64,000 nt of DNA from Hofstenia miamia (GCA_004352715.1 SCFE01000057.1:102065-166064); one strand, 5' to 3'. Shown: positions 1 to 13,339, counted from the stretch's first letter. Program-made: numbers and translations. Notes: generated from the sequence alone by a model not told the origin.

Positions 1-287
1 CGAGCCTTTATTAAGCCGAGCCAATTTATAGTTCTCCTTTTTAATTTGCTTATGCAGATTTTTCTTATTTTTTTATTCAATATACCTTTTTTATAACCAT
101 ATTTTAAAATGTTTATTAAATAATTAGGAAGAGCTATTTAAAAATTTCTGAGAATGCAGTATTTTTGAAAAAATATTGACCAAAACGAGCCTCATTGAAC
201 GGTTCTATGTGGCGAGCTGAGCCGAAAATACTCAAAAGTAAAACGAGCCGAGCCGAGCTTAAAAATGTCGGCTCGTTGAAAAGTCTG
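1..287 (-). mobile_element. GAGCC-rich hAT-like non-autonomous element, partial
   Basis: The stretch is full of GAGCC words in both orientations. Read on the minus strand it ends at 287 with CAGACTTTTCAACGAGCCGA. It aligns over most of its length, inverted, with 33303-33633, whose terminus reads CAGACTTGTCAACGAACCGA. The two copies show that both ends of the element carry the same inverted terminus. No coding capacity is seen. The CAG start fits hAT-type termini (family knowledge); the assignment to hAT is inference. The element runs off the left edge of the window. Confidence 0.6.
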
Positions 288-3100
288 ATTAGACTGAAAG
301 TTATTTGAGATCGTAACACCAAGACCTTTAACAGAAGATGAAGGAACTAATCTTACATCATTACTTAACTGAATAGTAGTTTCTGTTGACACAATAATAT
401 TTAGCTGAAAATTATCAAAGTTAAATTCCATTCTGTTTTCTTTTGCCCACAACAAAAACAGGTTAGATTCGACAGGTACATTTATTGTTGAATTTTAGCA
501 AATATGCATTTATATTTGGGGTTTTATTCAATACTCAGGATTTGCATAGCAATGCTTGGGTGAATTTATTCCCCAAACACTTATTTAGTTCCTATTTTCA
601 TCAATAATTGAAGCATTTTTAAGCGATTTTATGCTTTTTTGTTATCTTGAGTAACATGGCATTAAATAATACTTGTCTAAATCAATTAATGTTAACTTGA
701 TTTGTTGAATTCATTTATTATCATGGAGTCATAATCAGCAATCTAAAGAAAAATGATGGCGGAAATATATTAGCTGAATTGTTAGCCCTGGCAAGTAGAT
801 ACTTTGAATTTATTTCAATCTCAAAATACATGTAAAGCTGAGTGTTCAGTTTAGATCTCAAAATACATCTACACATAGAAACATTGATACGCCTTTGATC
901 TTTCAATTTAATGTCTTTGCTTTCATCACTTGTACTAACTCAAATATTGCTTAAATTTTTAAGTTATAGCAGTTTATACTATAGTTAAATGATTTTAGAA
1001 TGCATTGTTTTTCTCTATATTGACCAATAAATTATTAATTCATAACTTTCGCAAAATGTATACACATTGATTTCTGCTTTGTTGTTAGAACATTATTATT
1101 TGTACTTTTTTTTACAAAATTTCTTAGTGATTCTATTTCTCAAATTGTTTGTAAAACTCTTTGTTATTAATACAAAATATTTATTGTGTATATTTATGCG
1201 CCCAGTTTTCTAACCATAGACAAATATTTATTGTGTATATTTATGCGCCCAGTTTTCTAAATATAGACTTGATTATTTTATGTGTGTGTGTGTGAACTTT
1301 GTGTTTTTTTACTGTATAAGAGAACTACTAATTTTAGCAAAATGGAATCAAAGAGATGCTTTCTCATTCAATTGCTGGCTAATCTTATCACACAGTGCTT
1401 TGGCGTGGGGAATTAAAATGATAGTTGACATCAAGTGATACTTTCCATAACATAGAAAAAAGATACAAATTGGTAAAAATCAATTTAAAGACGATGTATT
1501 TTGGGCTGGTGATTTCAAATGCATCTCCACGCAAATAACAGGATATGTTAATACTTTTGTTTTCATAACCTATGTATATTATAATATTTCACATTTAACT
1601 AAGTATGTTTTTAAATTTACACTTTAAAACGAATTTATATTTATTGATTTCTGATATGTTATTGATTATCCCATTTTAATCGCAAGCGTTTAAATATCTT
1701 TTAACTAACAACTGACTGAAGCTAAAAATTATACACATTGATTTTTGCTTTGTTGTGCCATTTGGATGATTTTAACAGAATATGTATTAAATTTTTTAAG
1801 TCATAGTAGAATTTATACCATGGTTATGCGATTATATAGATGTTGTTTTTCACTATATTAACCTATAAATTATTAGTTTGTAATTTTCTCAAAAATCTTA
1901 TTGCGTGTGAATAATAATAGACTATTTACTATCCATTTACAAGCATTTGTGCATTTAGAAGGCGATCTCAACATGGAGTTGTGACTAATTTGATGAGCAG
2001 AATTCATATTTAAAGATGGGAAATTGAATGATAACTACAAGAATGGTGAATCATTTGGAGAACGCATTCTCATTTCTATAGATAATACAAGGGAAACGAC
2101 ATCAAATACAAGATGATGAATGACGAGTGTGTCATCATTTCTATACCAAATACAATATGGGCAGATAAGGAATTCGTGCATTAAATTTACAAAAGCAGGA
2201 AAAACCAGAAAACCCATGTAATGCATACAGCCATGCAGAGTCATAAAACAAATAAAACTGAAAAAATGTGCAAAGTTAACAAAAGATGTAGTAGTCTACA
2301 GCGTGTTCAACCCTGAAAACTCGTATAAACCAAAAAGAAATGGAAAGAAAATACTGTTGTGTGAAACTAATATAATAATAGTGTATTAATGAAAGCAAGT
2401 ATATGTTTAAATCTTACTAATAGCATTGAATGTGTGTAATTTTTTGGAAAACGCAATTGCCTTTATCATGAAAACTATATTTCATATGCCTGTAATGTTT
2501 AAGTATGACGAATATTTTTCAGTTCTGTATTAGCAAAAAACAAATTAAACATATGGAATGTTTACAATGAAATAGCAGCATATTTGAAAAACAAAATGTA
2601 ACCCTTGCATGTAATGTATAGATTTCCCGAAAACATGGATTTTTTTATGGATAAGAAAAACGAAAATTGCGAAAAATGCATAAACCATGTTTTGGATTAG
2701 TGAAAAACGAATTAAATTACAGTGATTGTTAATCATTAAAACGTAAGAAATTTTTTACATAAAGGAAAATTAATCATTTTGCAAAACATAACACGATTTT
2801 AGTCAACAATGTATTACCACAAACGTGATGTAAACCTTGATAGTAAGCTAACAATGTCATGTATATCAACAAAAACGTGTGTAAACAGATAAACATGCAA
2901 AAAAAGCAAAATAAAACATGCAAACTAAGTTGATCCATGAGCTGACAAGGGTCGACCAATCAGAAAAAAGTGGCATGTCCTACAACCCCCTCTTGACCAA
3001 TCAGACTATTCCCCTATGTAAAAGTGATTTGCATACTCAACAATCTATGTTTGCATTGATAATATTAAGTCTGCTGTTGAGGCGTAGGTCAGAGATGAGA
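288..3100. other. AT-rich region without a recognisable gene
   Basis: All open frames are short, AT-driven and unlike known proteins. The only structure seen is a 47-bp tandem repeat at 1172-1265. Confidence 0.6.
1172..1265. repeat. 47-bp tandem duplication
   Basis: Two near-identical 47-bp units lie head to tail. Each contains TATTTATTGTGTATATTTAT followed by GCGCCCAGTTTTCTAA. The second unit differs by only a few bases near its end. Confidence 0.85.
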
Positions 3101-3301
3101 TCTGCTTCAGTGTAAATCAATCCTAGCCTTCTTAACAGATTGAAGGGATTAAAAACTATTTTAGACATGCTCAGAGTTTCCTATGTAAGATATGTACAAA
3201 TACATTTTTGTTCTGCATAATTTAAGCAAAGCACAAGCTTTAAATTTCGATGAACTGACAAATGGGATTGATCTTATTTAACTTTTCTAAAAGTCCTTTC
3301 A

Positions 3302-3660
3302 TTACAGCATTTTTTTGTTCCACAATGCAGTTACTAAGAATTCTGTAAGTGCTACACTGCTATCACATTCTGAGTAAGACAAAGTTGAACATAAGTCTAA
3401 GAACGATTCTGAATGAAATTCACCACCATTATCAATTAATATTTCAATGTTTCCTAAATAAAGTAATCCATTCAGTAATATATGCTTCCTGGACATCCTT
3501 TGATTTTTATTAGTTAGACAAATGGCCAATAAATAAGCCAAGTGCGTAAAAACCCACTATTTCATACATATCATTAAACAAAAACAGATCTACTGCAGCA
3601 AATAATTTAAAACTTTTCTGAGAGTGGCATAGAGACATGTACATCTGTGATGGTTATTAT
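3302..3660 (-). pseudogene. Retroelement integrase-core remnant
   Basis: The minus-strand frame contains IEILIDNGGEFHSESFLDLC. This matches the second catalytic block (DNGxEF) of retroelement integrases in the DDE/RNase H fold. The match continues upstream only as scattered similarity (LFAAVDLF at about 3580) with no full catalytic triad, so the element is broken. BEL/Pao or Ty3-type origin cannot be separated from this fragment. No LTRs were seen nearby. Confidence 0.55.
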
Positions 3661-4981
3661 TAAATAATAGGCTATCCAATCGTAGATGTCAATGAAACAA
3701 CAGGTTTTGGAGTAGGTTTATGTTATTTTGAACTTCAGCTACACACTTAATCACAACATGTAATAAGCCTAAGAATTTTAAGAAACCTGAAGTTTTTCTT
3801 CAGATTCCTAACAAATTTACATTACATTTAGCTATACTCGGTTTTTCGAGGACTTATCTAGCTTAAACACAAAACATGAAAGTGAATCGCCCTGGAATAA
3901 TCGCTATTAAATTTATCATATAATTGACACTATCTCAATGGATTGCATTCTTCTTATGCATGGTGCTTGCTTCCTCAATAAGCTACAAAAAATTCTTAAT
4001 GGCAATATTCCTTTAATAATTGTTCTGCTCAAGCTTTACCAAAACTTTGAAATCACAGCTTTTATATTCAGCATAAAATTTCAAAATTTTTCTCTTCAAA
4101 AAATTAAAAAATGCGGTTACTTTTACATAAATAAAATCAGAGTTCAGAACAGTTTCTAACATGCATTGATTGTGATACTTGGTGCTATTTTATTAGATTA
4201 AAAACTGTGCTTTATAGATCATAAGATGTGAATCCTCAATATATTATTGTAAACCTCGATATTTAACATTAATGCTGTTAACAGAATGACTTTCCAGTGC
4301 TTCTTTTACAATCTTTTTATTATATTAGTAAAGTACTCACTAAATTATATTATCACTGCAGATTTTATGATTGGATTGCAAAACAACTTTAATAGAATGC
4401 ATTGGTTGTTATCAATGATCGCAAATGATTAACATTTCTTAATAGCTCTACTTTTATTACAACTTAGTCTTTTTTAAGTAGAAACATCTCATAAATAAAT
4501 GTCTCTTACGTTAACAGACATAGTTACCACTATAAAATGTTTTCCAAAATAATCGTAAGAATTCAAGGTATGTGGTGATAATAAGATAAGTTCTACAAAA
4601 GGTAAATGGAAATTTCAAAATTAGGGTTAGAGTTAGAGTTGGGATTGGAATTAAGATAAGGATTAGTCGAAAGGTTGGGGTTTTAGACTTTCTAGGAGCT
4701 TCAATTTTCCGTCTTGAACTTTCTCACCCTAAATTTTCCCAAATTAGTAACTTATATTACAGAATCCCTACAAGCTAGGCATTGCAACGATTCTAGATCT
4801 ATTCGGAATGCAAATTATCATAAGCTAATCGACTATATGGATACATTTTAGAAATAATTTCATACATTTAAAATTTCATGGACGCTTTATACAAATCTAA
4901 TAATAACGTGCACTACATTATAAATGCATCCAATTATGTGAAAATCTGTTGAGAATTTTTAAGATTTTAAGAATTTGAATA
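3661..4981. other. Region without a recognisable gene; short telomere-like patch
   Basis: No coding similarity is recognised. At about 4620-4665 there is a degenerate run of (G)GGTTAG/AGTTAG words. This stretch lies downstream of the SDR gene, which reads leftwards, and may contain its 3' UTR. Confidence 0.5.
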
Positions 4982-5923
4982 TTAAGCTTTACGTCCTGTA
5001 AATTGCCGCATTAGGCTAATAATCCCTATACGATGAGCCAAGTCGAGGGAAGTAACAGTAGGCAACAATGCCTTACACCAGTATGAGTACAGCAAAGATC
5101 GTGGAATAAAAACTTCTGATTCGTTTCTTAAAATTCCGTTAAGAATTCTTTCAACTGCGTGCTCAGGGGTAATGATTGGCACAATACTGTTTATTTTGTT
5201 TTCCCCAACTCCATCAAACATTCCTGTATCAATCTTGTAAGGACAAACCAATGTTGTTTTGATTTCATTGGGTAAACGTCTCTCAAACATTTCGCATGTA
5301 AGTGATTCGTGCACACCTACTGCAGCAAATTTACTGCCTGCGTAGTCTGAACAATAAGCCGATGAGATTAAACCCATTATACTTGCGATCGTCACAACAT
5401 GCCCATCACCATGTTTTATCATTTCTGGGAGAAACGCCTTAATTGTATAGAAATGTGAAACTGCGTTAACGTTGAATGATAACCGAACTCTTTCTTCATC
5501 CTTCTCTTCTATTGCCTTGTTGTCTGAAACTATTCCTGCATTATTTACTAAAATATTGACATGCCTGTTTTCAGTAATTTTGATTTCATTTGCAATTCTA
5601 TAAATTGAATTTTCGTCTGTAACATCACATTTAAATTTCAAACATTTGCCACCGATTGATTCAATTAAGGTCTCCGTTTGGTCTAAACCTTTAGTGCTGA
5701 TGTCTACAAGAGCAATTTTCGCTCCTAGTTTTGCCATTTCAACAGCCAGCAACTGACCAATTCCACTGCCTGCCCCTGTAATGAGAACAAGTGCGTCTCT
5801 AATAGACTTTTTCTTAGTTCCAAATATCATGTCTTTCAGACGCAGTAAAATACTGAATGAAATAGGAAGCAGTTGATATAGCAGATAACATATATCACGA
5901 ATTAGTTCAAAAAGTCTTGCCAT
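4982..5923 (-). CDS. Short-chain dehydrogenase, SDR16C (epidermal retinol dehydrogenase 2 / 17-beta-HSD11-like)
   Basis: A single 313-codon open frame with no intron. The N-terminus (about residues 8-30) is hydrophobic and probably anchors the protein in the ER or lipid-droplet membrane, as in SDR16C enzymes. The cofactor motif TGAGSGIG is at 49-56, NNAG at 127-130, the structural Asn in NVNA at 153, and the catalytic Ser181, Tyr194 and Lys198 (YAGSK) follow. The set is complete, so an active NAD(P)-dependent oxidoreductase is expected. By family, substrates would be retinol, steroid or long-chain alcohol groups, but the sequence does not decide which. The ATG is chosen because it precedes the anchor and lies just after a GTTTAGATA stretch shared with the paralogue at 15.9-16.8 kb; that TTTAG could also be a 3' splice site for a 5' UTR intron. 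Length fits the family (about 300-310). Confidence 0.93.
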   Translation of the reverse strand: MARLFELIRDICYLLYQLLPISFSILLRLKDMIFGTKKKSIRDALVLITGAGSGIGQLLAVEMAKLGAKIALVDISTKGLDQTETLIESIGGKCLKFKCDVTDENSIYRIANEIKITENRHVNILVNNAGIVSDNKAIEEKDEERVRLSFNVNAVSHFYTIKAFLPEMIKHGDGHVVTIASIMGLISSAYCSDYAGSKFAAVGVHESLTCEMFERRLPNEIKTTLVCPYKIDTGMFDGVGENKINSIVPIITPEHAVERILNGILRNESEVFIPRSLLYSYWCKALLPTVTSLDLAHRIGIISLMRQFTGRKA

Positions 5924-8360
5924 TGCTATCTAAACACTTCAGTAAATATTTAGCAGGTAATCATTAGTACTAAGCAGTTTCCAAAAAATGAGCTCGGTTT
6001 CGCTTTTTTCACACCCGAAAACCGCGGCTTTCATAACACTACATTAAGTTGTTGATTAAGTAAAGCACAACTACACTTCAAATTGACAAGTATTTTGGCG
6101 TTTGCTCCAAGAATACTGAATTGCTTCTGCTAAAAATTGAAAACTCGGCGTAAATTTTTTCGATTTCGGTTTTACTACCGAGCCCTAGTAATCATCAACT
6201 ATATTTTTAATAAAATTTTGCTAGCTAACCTATGGTATAGCCGGCACAGGACCCAAGCTAAGAGACGAGCAAAAAATTTATTAAAATTAAATTGTGAATT
6301 GTATAATCCTAAACTGTTAATTGTATCCGTAAATTAACAAGCCTTGTTTTCCACATTTTCGAACCATTTTTTCCAATTAAAAAAAATTGGGAATCCTAGG
6401 ATTGGACAAATCTATGTTACTGATACATCTGCTTGAAATGTATGCCATTCGAATGTCCTAGGTAACTTCGGATTCGGCTGTACCTAACAAGATATTACAG
6501 ATTTTATCATAAACTAATGTTGATATGTCTAGTAGTTTTTCCGATGTATTCAAAGCATATCCAAAGACTACAGTAACATCAGTCAAAATAATTTCTGTTG
6601 TACGGCGTTCTACTAGGAGTTGAGGGAGCAAGATTGTATTTTCAGCAACATCCCTGCTAATTCTCGCAAACAATCTTCCATTGAAATATTAGGAATGACA
6701 TGAGAAATTAATATGACTTAATGATTATTTCGCATTATAAATATATTCAATATTTTTAATGTAAAATCCCGAACCATCTTTTCGAAAAACTAACCCAATC
6801 AAACAAAACCCATTAGCCTTTTATAAAAAATATGACACAACAAAATCCACTGCCCCAACCGGAAACATTTAAACTATAGGTAGAGAATCTCCAGGCTAAA
6901 TACTTTAAGAATAAGAAATTAGGAAATGATTGTTTGCTTTTTTTGAAGATAACATGGAATATAACTAAAAATAAAAAATTATCTTTCCGTTAATACTGCA
7001 GTAGTTTCATAATTTCATATACATGGTTAATGAAAGCCGAAAGCCCTAACACGATTGTGAATTTATAAAAAAAAGTAAACGTGTGATAGTTATCAAAAAA
7101 ACACTAGTTTATGTAACAAAGTGCACATCATGAATGTAGGGAATGTTGCCAACCCACTCCATAAGTAAAATGCAAACAAAAATATAGTTGCAGCGAATAT
7201 TTTATCTACCGTATTCTACAAACAATAAATATGATTTTTTCAAAAATATTTCCAAATTTTTGATAATTCACACTTTATTATTACATATCTTTAACTAGAA
7301 TTTAATCCAAAATAACAAAAAAATTTTCACAACAATTACTTCTTGCCCTAAGCAACCGCCCCCTCCAGAGCCGCGCTTCTATCCACCTAACTTTCACTTC
7401 TAACAGTGAGGATGAAACACATTTAAAGTGGTTAAAACCATAATCTTTCTCATTAGTAATCGAATTAATTATGTCGAATATCAAAGTTATCGATAACTTG
7501 AGGGCAGAAGTTAAGAAATCTTTGAATAAAAATCATGCATATCCATCTGGACACGCAATATTATGAAAAAAAACTCTTAAATTTATCTCTTTAATGGTTT
7601 TTTGGCTATTAAATGAATATCATTATCATATTAAAACTTACCTATTCATAAATCTTCTCTAGAGTGCAATCAATTGGTTGTAAGTAACTTGAGTTGTGCA
7701 AGCTTATTCAAAGCTTTGTATAACAAATACCGGAAAAACATTGTTTAAAGGTTTCGTTTAATTTAACATTTGATTTTTCAATTTCAGTTGATATAAATTC
7801 CCATTATTGATAAGTTATTAATTTAAAATATATAATATAGACGCATATTAATACAAACGAGATTCAAAATACACATTTGAGGTAGAAGAGGGTCTGGTCG
7901 TCCCATTTCGTTCTGTGGGTTGAGAGGAAAGAGCATAGCATTGATGCTTTATGTTAAGTGGTTGTATAAAGAACCAAATATTTTCAAAAAATTTATAAAA
8001 TCAAAACTACTGAAAAAAGGACGATATACTAGTCTCAATGCAATCATTCTTCCTTGCTTCTGGAGACAAAGTCGCGAACACTAAGTTCGAATTCACCGAT
8101 CATACAAATGTTTTGCGGGCTAGCCCACGATCTGCCCGAGGTGCACGGCCTTGGGAAATTCGGCCGTCCTAAGATGAGATACATTTCATATTTGAATTTG
8201 TTTAAACTTCTGCACAAACGTTGCGATTTTTGTTGCAGACGTAAATATAACGAGCAAAGTAATAAGATAAATTTGAAATATTGTGAATTCATCCAATTGA
8301 TTTCTTATTATAATTGATTCAGCAACGCATTTTTAACTGATACGGCTAAGCTGAACGATT
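5924..8360. other. Upstream of the SDR gene; no recognised gene
   Basis: The stretch probably contains the promoter of the dehydrogenase gene, but no defined element was identified. A 71-residue minus-strand frame at 6458-6673 has fairly balanced composition but matches nothing I recognise and has no convincing splice partners. Opposed frames at 8044-8317 overlap on both strands and look fortuitous or repeat-derived. Confidence 0.45.
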
Positions 8361-8363
8361 ATG

Positions 8364-8778
8364 CGGGTGGTCACAGAATTTTGCAGGCATGTTGTGGCTG
8401 CATAATACTGCTGCGAGCGGGCCAAAAGTATTCCGGGCGGAATAATCTTTATTTTTATGGGCATGGGTGACCTCGGGGTCAAAACTTTCGCAAGTCCCTA
8501 GATCGCACACAAATGCAGTTAGTCAATGATGCATTGGCTGGTAAACAAAATGCTTCAAGAGACCCCAAACATAAATGTCACAACTGTCAAATCATGACTG
8601 CAGGATGGCTAAGACATTGGTCCATTATATTTTAAAAGGCGATAACCGGTGTTTGAAGGTCATTGATACTTAAAATTCAAATTGCGCCCAAAATGACATG
8701 GTTAGTAGAATACATGTATGAAATTTTGAGAAAATTGTTCACGCTGTTCCGAAATGAGAGACAATTCTGTGACACCCT
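8364..8778. mobile_element. Putative MITE with about 16-bp inverted ends
   Basis: Left end CGGGTGGTCACAGAATT (8364-8380) and right end AATTCTGTGACACCCT (8763-8778) are inverted copies with one extra base on the left. The 0.4-kb interior has no coding capacity. Target duplication was not resolved. Confidence 0.4.
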
Positions 8779-8782
8779 GTAT

Positions 8783-9439
8783 TGCAAAGTGTAGCACTCA
8801 GATACATTCTACTTGCTTCGTAAATGCGTTTTGGATAATAATCTACTTCGATGAAAACGTCATGCTATTGGAAAAAGAAAACAAAAAGTTTATTACCTGA
8901 GCCTGTATTTGCGCTAGCCTAAGTGAAATGTTTATCTCGTAATCCTTGAACCAGCTTAGGTCGAAGTTTATTCTTCACTTGATACAACTTATCTTTTACA
9001 ATAAGCATTATTGTAAATATTGAATTATTGATACGAGAATAAAATTTATTCAGTTGTCATTTCATTTATTTATTTTATTAATGCAACATAATCTGCTTAA
9101 TTGGGAGGATGTTTTCCTATTTATATCAAATTCCATCCACAAAAATTTTCATGGATCTACTTCATAAAGGATCCATATCCAACAAGAAAATTCCCCCTAT
9201 GAAAAATTTAAGGCCCATCACATTTCTCACAGGCCTCTCAATGTCTTAAGCAAGGCCCAATATTATGATTATTTCATCAAAAATGTAATTAGCTCTTATG
9301 CTGTAATGTGATTGTAACACAAGTGTAATATTGTCAGAGTTCTACAAAAAATGATTGTGAGTGTATTTTTATTGTCTATTTTACTTAAAAAGTCACCGCT
9401 ATGTCACAAAATGTATCAGTGATATGAGTAGCAATCTAA
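8783..9439. other. Region without a recognisable gene
   Basis: No coding similarity, RNA gene or structured repeat was recognised here. Confidence 0.5.
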
Positions 9440-9888
9440 GATGAAGGCTTAATTTATGCAAATCCGAGGCTATCTATATTCATAGGAAATGAGCATCTTC
9501 CGACCTATCAAGGGGATACATTTCAGATGATACTGTTTCGATTTCAAAATCGGCTCGAATCCTTGGGGTTGACATTGATTCTAAATGACGCACTTGTTGC
9601 GGTGTTTTGAAAAAAATAAAAAATGCTTGTCAATCCCTCAATCGTAATTTTACTGTTGCAGTCTATCATAATGTCTCGAATAGATTATGCCAAGTCAATG
9701 TTCAATAACATTCCAAAGTAGCTATTGCTTAATCTACAGCATGTTCAGAATGTTGCAATCAGAACGTCATTCCCACACATCAATAACACCGTTTCTTCAC
9801 GAGTTGCACTGGCTTCCCAACGCCCAGCGAGTCAAATTTACAATTCTAACTCTAGTTCACAAATGCTTTATGGAAACGTTCCAATGTA
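9440..9888 (+). pseudogene. LINE reverse-transcriptase C-terminal remnant
   Basis: Frames on the plus strand read SISKSARILGVDIDSK and then FLHELHWLPNAQRVKFTILT. The second is the LHWLPxxQRxxFKI block seen after the RT thumb in CR1/L2/Jockey-type LINEs. Several frameshifts and stops separate the pieces. The fragment is cut by the 3' tail of an oppositely oriented LINE that begins at 9889. Confidence 0.65.
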
Positions 9889-11424
9889 CTTATGATAAGA
9901 TATGATAAGATAAGATATTCTTTATTCAGATAATATTTTCAATTACAAAACTGGTTATTATCTGAATAGCGTCAAGAATGATAACAAATAACTATATTTA
10001 CAAAAAAAATAGGACTACAAAATCTGTTCTGTTCAGGCTATGGAAATTAATTGCGCGTTATTGTATAATCTTTATTGTAAAATTTGAATCCTAACCATGA
10101 TTTACCCAAAATGAATTTTTCCTTCAACATAAATGCTTTTAATTTTCTTTTAAACGTAATTGCACTCTTAATCATTTTAATTTCACTTGGTAATCGATTC
10201 CAATTNNNNNNNNNNNNNNNNNNNNNNNNNNNNNNNNNNNNNNNNNNNNNNNNNNNNNNNNNNNNNNNNNNNNNNNNNNNNNNNNNNNNNNNNNNNNNNN
10301 NNNNNNNNNNNNNNNNNNNNNNNNNNNNNNNNNNNNNNNNNNNNNNNNNNNNNNNNNNNNNNNNNNNNNNNNNNNNNNNNNNNNNNNNNNNNNNNNNNNN
10401 NNNNNNNNNNNNNNNNNNNNNNNNNNNNNNNNNNNNNNNNNNNNNNNNNNNNNNNNNNNNNNNNNNNNNNNNNNNNNNNNNNNNNNNNNNNNNNNNNNNN
10501 NNNNNNNNNNNNNNNNNNNNNNNNNNNNNNNNNNNNNNNNNNNNNNNNNNNNNNNNNNNNNNNNNNNNNNNNNNNNNNNNNNNNNNNNNNNNNNNNNNNN
10601 NNNNNNNNNNNNNNNNNNNNNNNNNNNNNNNNNNNNNNNNNNNNNNNNNNNNNNNNNNNNNNNNNNNNNNNNNNNNNNNNNNNNNNNNNNNNNNNNNNNN
10701 NNNNNNNNNNNNNNNNNNNNNNNNNNNNNNNNNNNNNNNNNNNNNNNNNNNNNNNNNNNNNNNNNNNNNNNNNNNNNNNNNNNNNNNNNNNNNNNNNNNN
10801 NNNNNNNNNNNNNNNNNNNNNNNNNNNNNNNNNNNNNNNNNNNNNNNNNNNNNNNNNNNNNNNNNNNNNNNNNNNNNNNNNNNNNNNNNNNNNNNNNNNN
10901 NNNNNNNNNNNNNNNNNNNNNNNNNNNNNNNNNNNNNNNNNNNNNNNNNNNNNNNNNNNNNNNNNNNNNNNNNNNNNNNNNNNNNNNNNNNNNNNNNNNN
11001 NNNNNNNNNNNNNNNNNNNNNNNNNNNNNNNNNNNNNNNNNTGGTCACTAATTTGATTATGTAAGAGACGTTCGAAAATTTTACTTATTGGCGAAGTAAT
11101 TGAGATCGGCCTATAATTAATAGCTAAAGTTGCATCTTTCTTTTTGAAAACCGGAGTAATATATGCTTGTTTCAAACGATTTGGAAAATTGTTCTGTTTT
11201 AAGGATTCATTGAAGATGAAATTTAAAGGCTCAGCAATTATAGAGGCAGTTACTTTTAATATCCAGGAAGGAATTTTAGATGGACCACTAGATTTATTGG
11301 GTTTTAGTTTATTAATTGCTTTAATCATTTCGTATGTAGTAGAAAAACGAAAAATGAATTCGGGTATTTTATTATTAATATTTGGTGATTGATATTTGAT
11401 ATAGGGTCCTTTAAATTTTCCCAA
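9889..11424 (-). pseudogene. Jockey/CR1-type LINE (family B), 5'-truncated, interrupted by a gap
   Basis: Reading leftwards from 11424, the frame has the N-terminal RT blocks: INKLKPNKSSGPSKIPSWIL, ITPVFKKKDATLAINYRPIS and KIFERLLHNQIS. An assembly gap (10206-11041) hides the palm. Beyond it the C-terminus reads NWNRLPSEIK and GKSWLGFKFYNKDYTITRN, followed by a 3' UTR and a GATAAGATA-type microsatellite tail at about 9891-9916. The same C-terminus and tail recur at 28613-29020 and 36310-37970, so this is one family. The element has no 5' half. Confidence 0.85.
10206..11041. other. Assembly gap (836 N)
   Basis: A run of N inside the LINE reverse transcriptase. Open frames that run through it are artefacts of translating N. 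Confidence 1.
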
Positions 11425-13339
11425 GTTAACAAATGTTTCGTTTAGTACATTAGCAGTTCTTCAACATTTGTGACAAACAGGCTCGACTAAGATTCTATGG
11501 GACTGCTCCGAAGTCACGATTGAAAACCAAACAACAATACAGCATCATTAGCATTTCAGGACCGTATCTGTGAAATTCAAAACCCGACTATGTCAGAGAC
11601 GAGAAAAATATAGAAAAATTTGGAAGAATTCTCAAGACAGCTCTTTTCACAGAACATTTTTACCAGTTCAATCGATTGAATTGCCTTTGAGTTTTGTAGA
11701 TAAAAAAGGTGCAAAATATATTGAAAGATATTATTATATTATTATATGTATGTATGTATGAATTGAAAATGTATTATAAATTGCATTCAGGTACGTTCAA
11801 AGCAATTACTGAAATCCAAAAAAATGGCAAAAAACGAATTAAACATTTGCATAGTTACCTACGACATCCCAATACTATTTGTTTCATATTAAAGGTTTTA
11901 ATGATCTTGGAAGATCACAGAAACATTACACAAAATGTAAATGAACACGCACATTTGATGTAAAGGCTTTCGTTAAACAGAAAATACCTCATTTAAACAA
12001 GTGCCCAATTATTCGGCGGCCCAATTAAGCGGATTCTAGCAAACTGGCATTCTTAAACAAGTTTAGGAAATCAAAATATTTAAAGCAGTGTGAATATGGA
12101 TATGGTTTTATTACATCACTTTTAATTCGCTTTAAAAATTTAACAAGCTTTCAATGTATTTCAAGGATTATTTAAATTCCACACAGTAAATTGCATTTTT
12201 CAACACATTCCTTATATATTTTATTGTATTACCTGCATTTGGGTAGATTTGGGAGCACTGTGCATAATAGTCAGATTTTTCAAATTAGGCACGATTTTTT
12301 CCAATACCTCAGCCCATGTTCATCTCTTATCCGGATCTATATTCGAATCAGGATCTCAGCTCTGTGTACTAACATTACCTATTATGAAACTAGCATAAAT
12401 AATAAGTGAGAAATATTTAGAAAAGCAATTCTGCTACATCTATACTCTAAAAGCAATGTTAAAGACTTGTCACTTCTGCACTCCCTATATTGCCTATTAT
12501 GATTAGATATTAACGTATTATGCTGTTATTATGCAAACTTTTTTCAACGAATTAGTAATAATAATCTAATCAAATCAATTTCCATTCCTTAGCATAAAAA
12601 ATTGGTCTCGATTTCATGATAACGTAGAACACAGTCTACCTAAGATCAGCCTCAACACATGTTTTGTCTTGCTTTTAGAGACAATTGATTTTAAGAAATT
12701 TTACATTTAATAAACTTTGATGAATTTTAAATCTAATTTTGAACGATTTAGTGCAAACTGTCAGTTCAATTAACATTCTGGCTCCTTTCGATTTAGGGTG
12801 TGGATTTCAAAAATTGCTTTCAAGCAATACTGACTATGGTAATTATGGTTTGAAGCTTTCAACAAAATCACATTACATTTTAGAATGATTCTCTATGTGC
12901 GCAAGAACGGAACTTGTGCACAATATTCGCGTATGAAGAAATTTACCAAATAATTAATTCATTCGTTTGTATCCCTCTAGCGGTAAAAGAGGAAATTGTT
13001 TGATAGTTTAAATAATTATTTGTGGTTTACTTTTCATTTCATCTGTTGCTCAAAAGCAAAATATGATTCATATTAAGAGCAAAAATTATCATGTATCATT
13101 ATGTAATTGGAATAAAATAATTTCAAGATTCTGCATAGAGATAAATTCAAATGTTCATATTGTAATAATATTCAAATATGCGGAGAATTTCCAGTGATTT
13201 TTTATGCAATTCGTAGCAAACTTCAAGCGTTATCTATAAGCAAACTATAACGCAGGATATATTATTCTAACCATGGTATAAGATCATTTATTAAATATTT
13301 CATCAATAATTTTGCAAATTATGATTTTATTAATTTATT

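Noticed and set aside
3938-4159. 73-codon plus-strand frame
   Set aside because: AT-driven, rich in Ile, Lys, Asn and Phe, with no homology.
6458-6673. 71-codon minus-strand frame upstream of the SDR gene
   Set aside because: Composition is reasonable, but there is no recognised homology and no partner exon; not enough to call a gene.
8044-8317. Overlapping 82- and 87-codon frames on opposite strands
   Set aside because: No family resemblance, no splice context, and both strands are open over the same bases, which points to chance or repeat-derived sequence.
10047-11064. Long open frames on both strands (326-413 codons)
   Set aside because: They are translations of N in the assembly gap; only the flanking LINE sequence is real.
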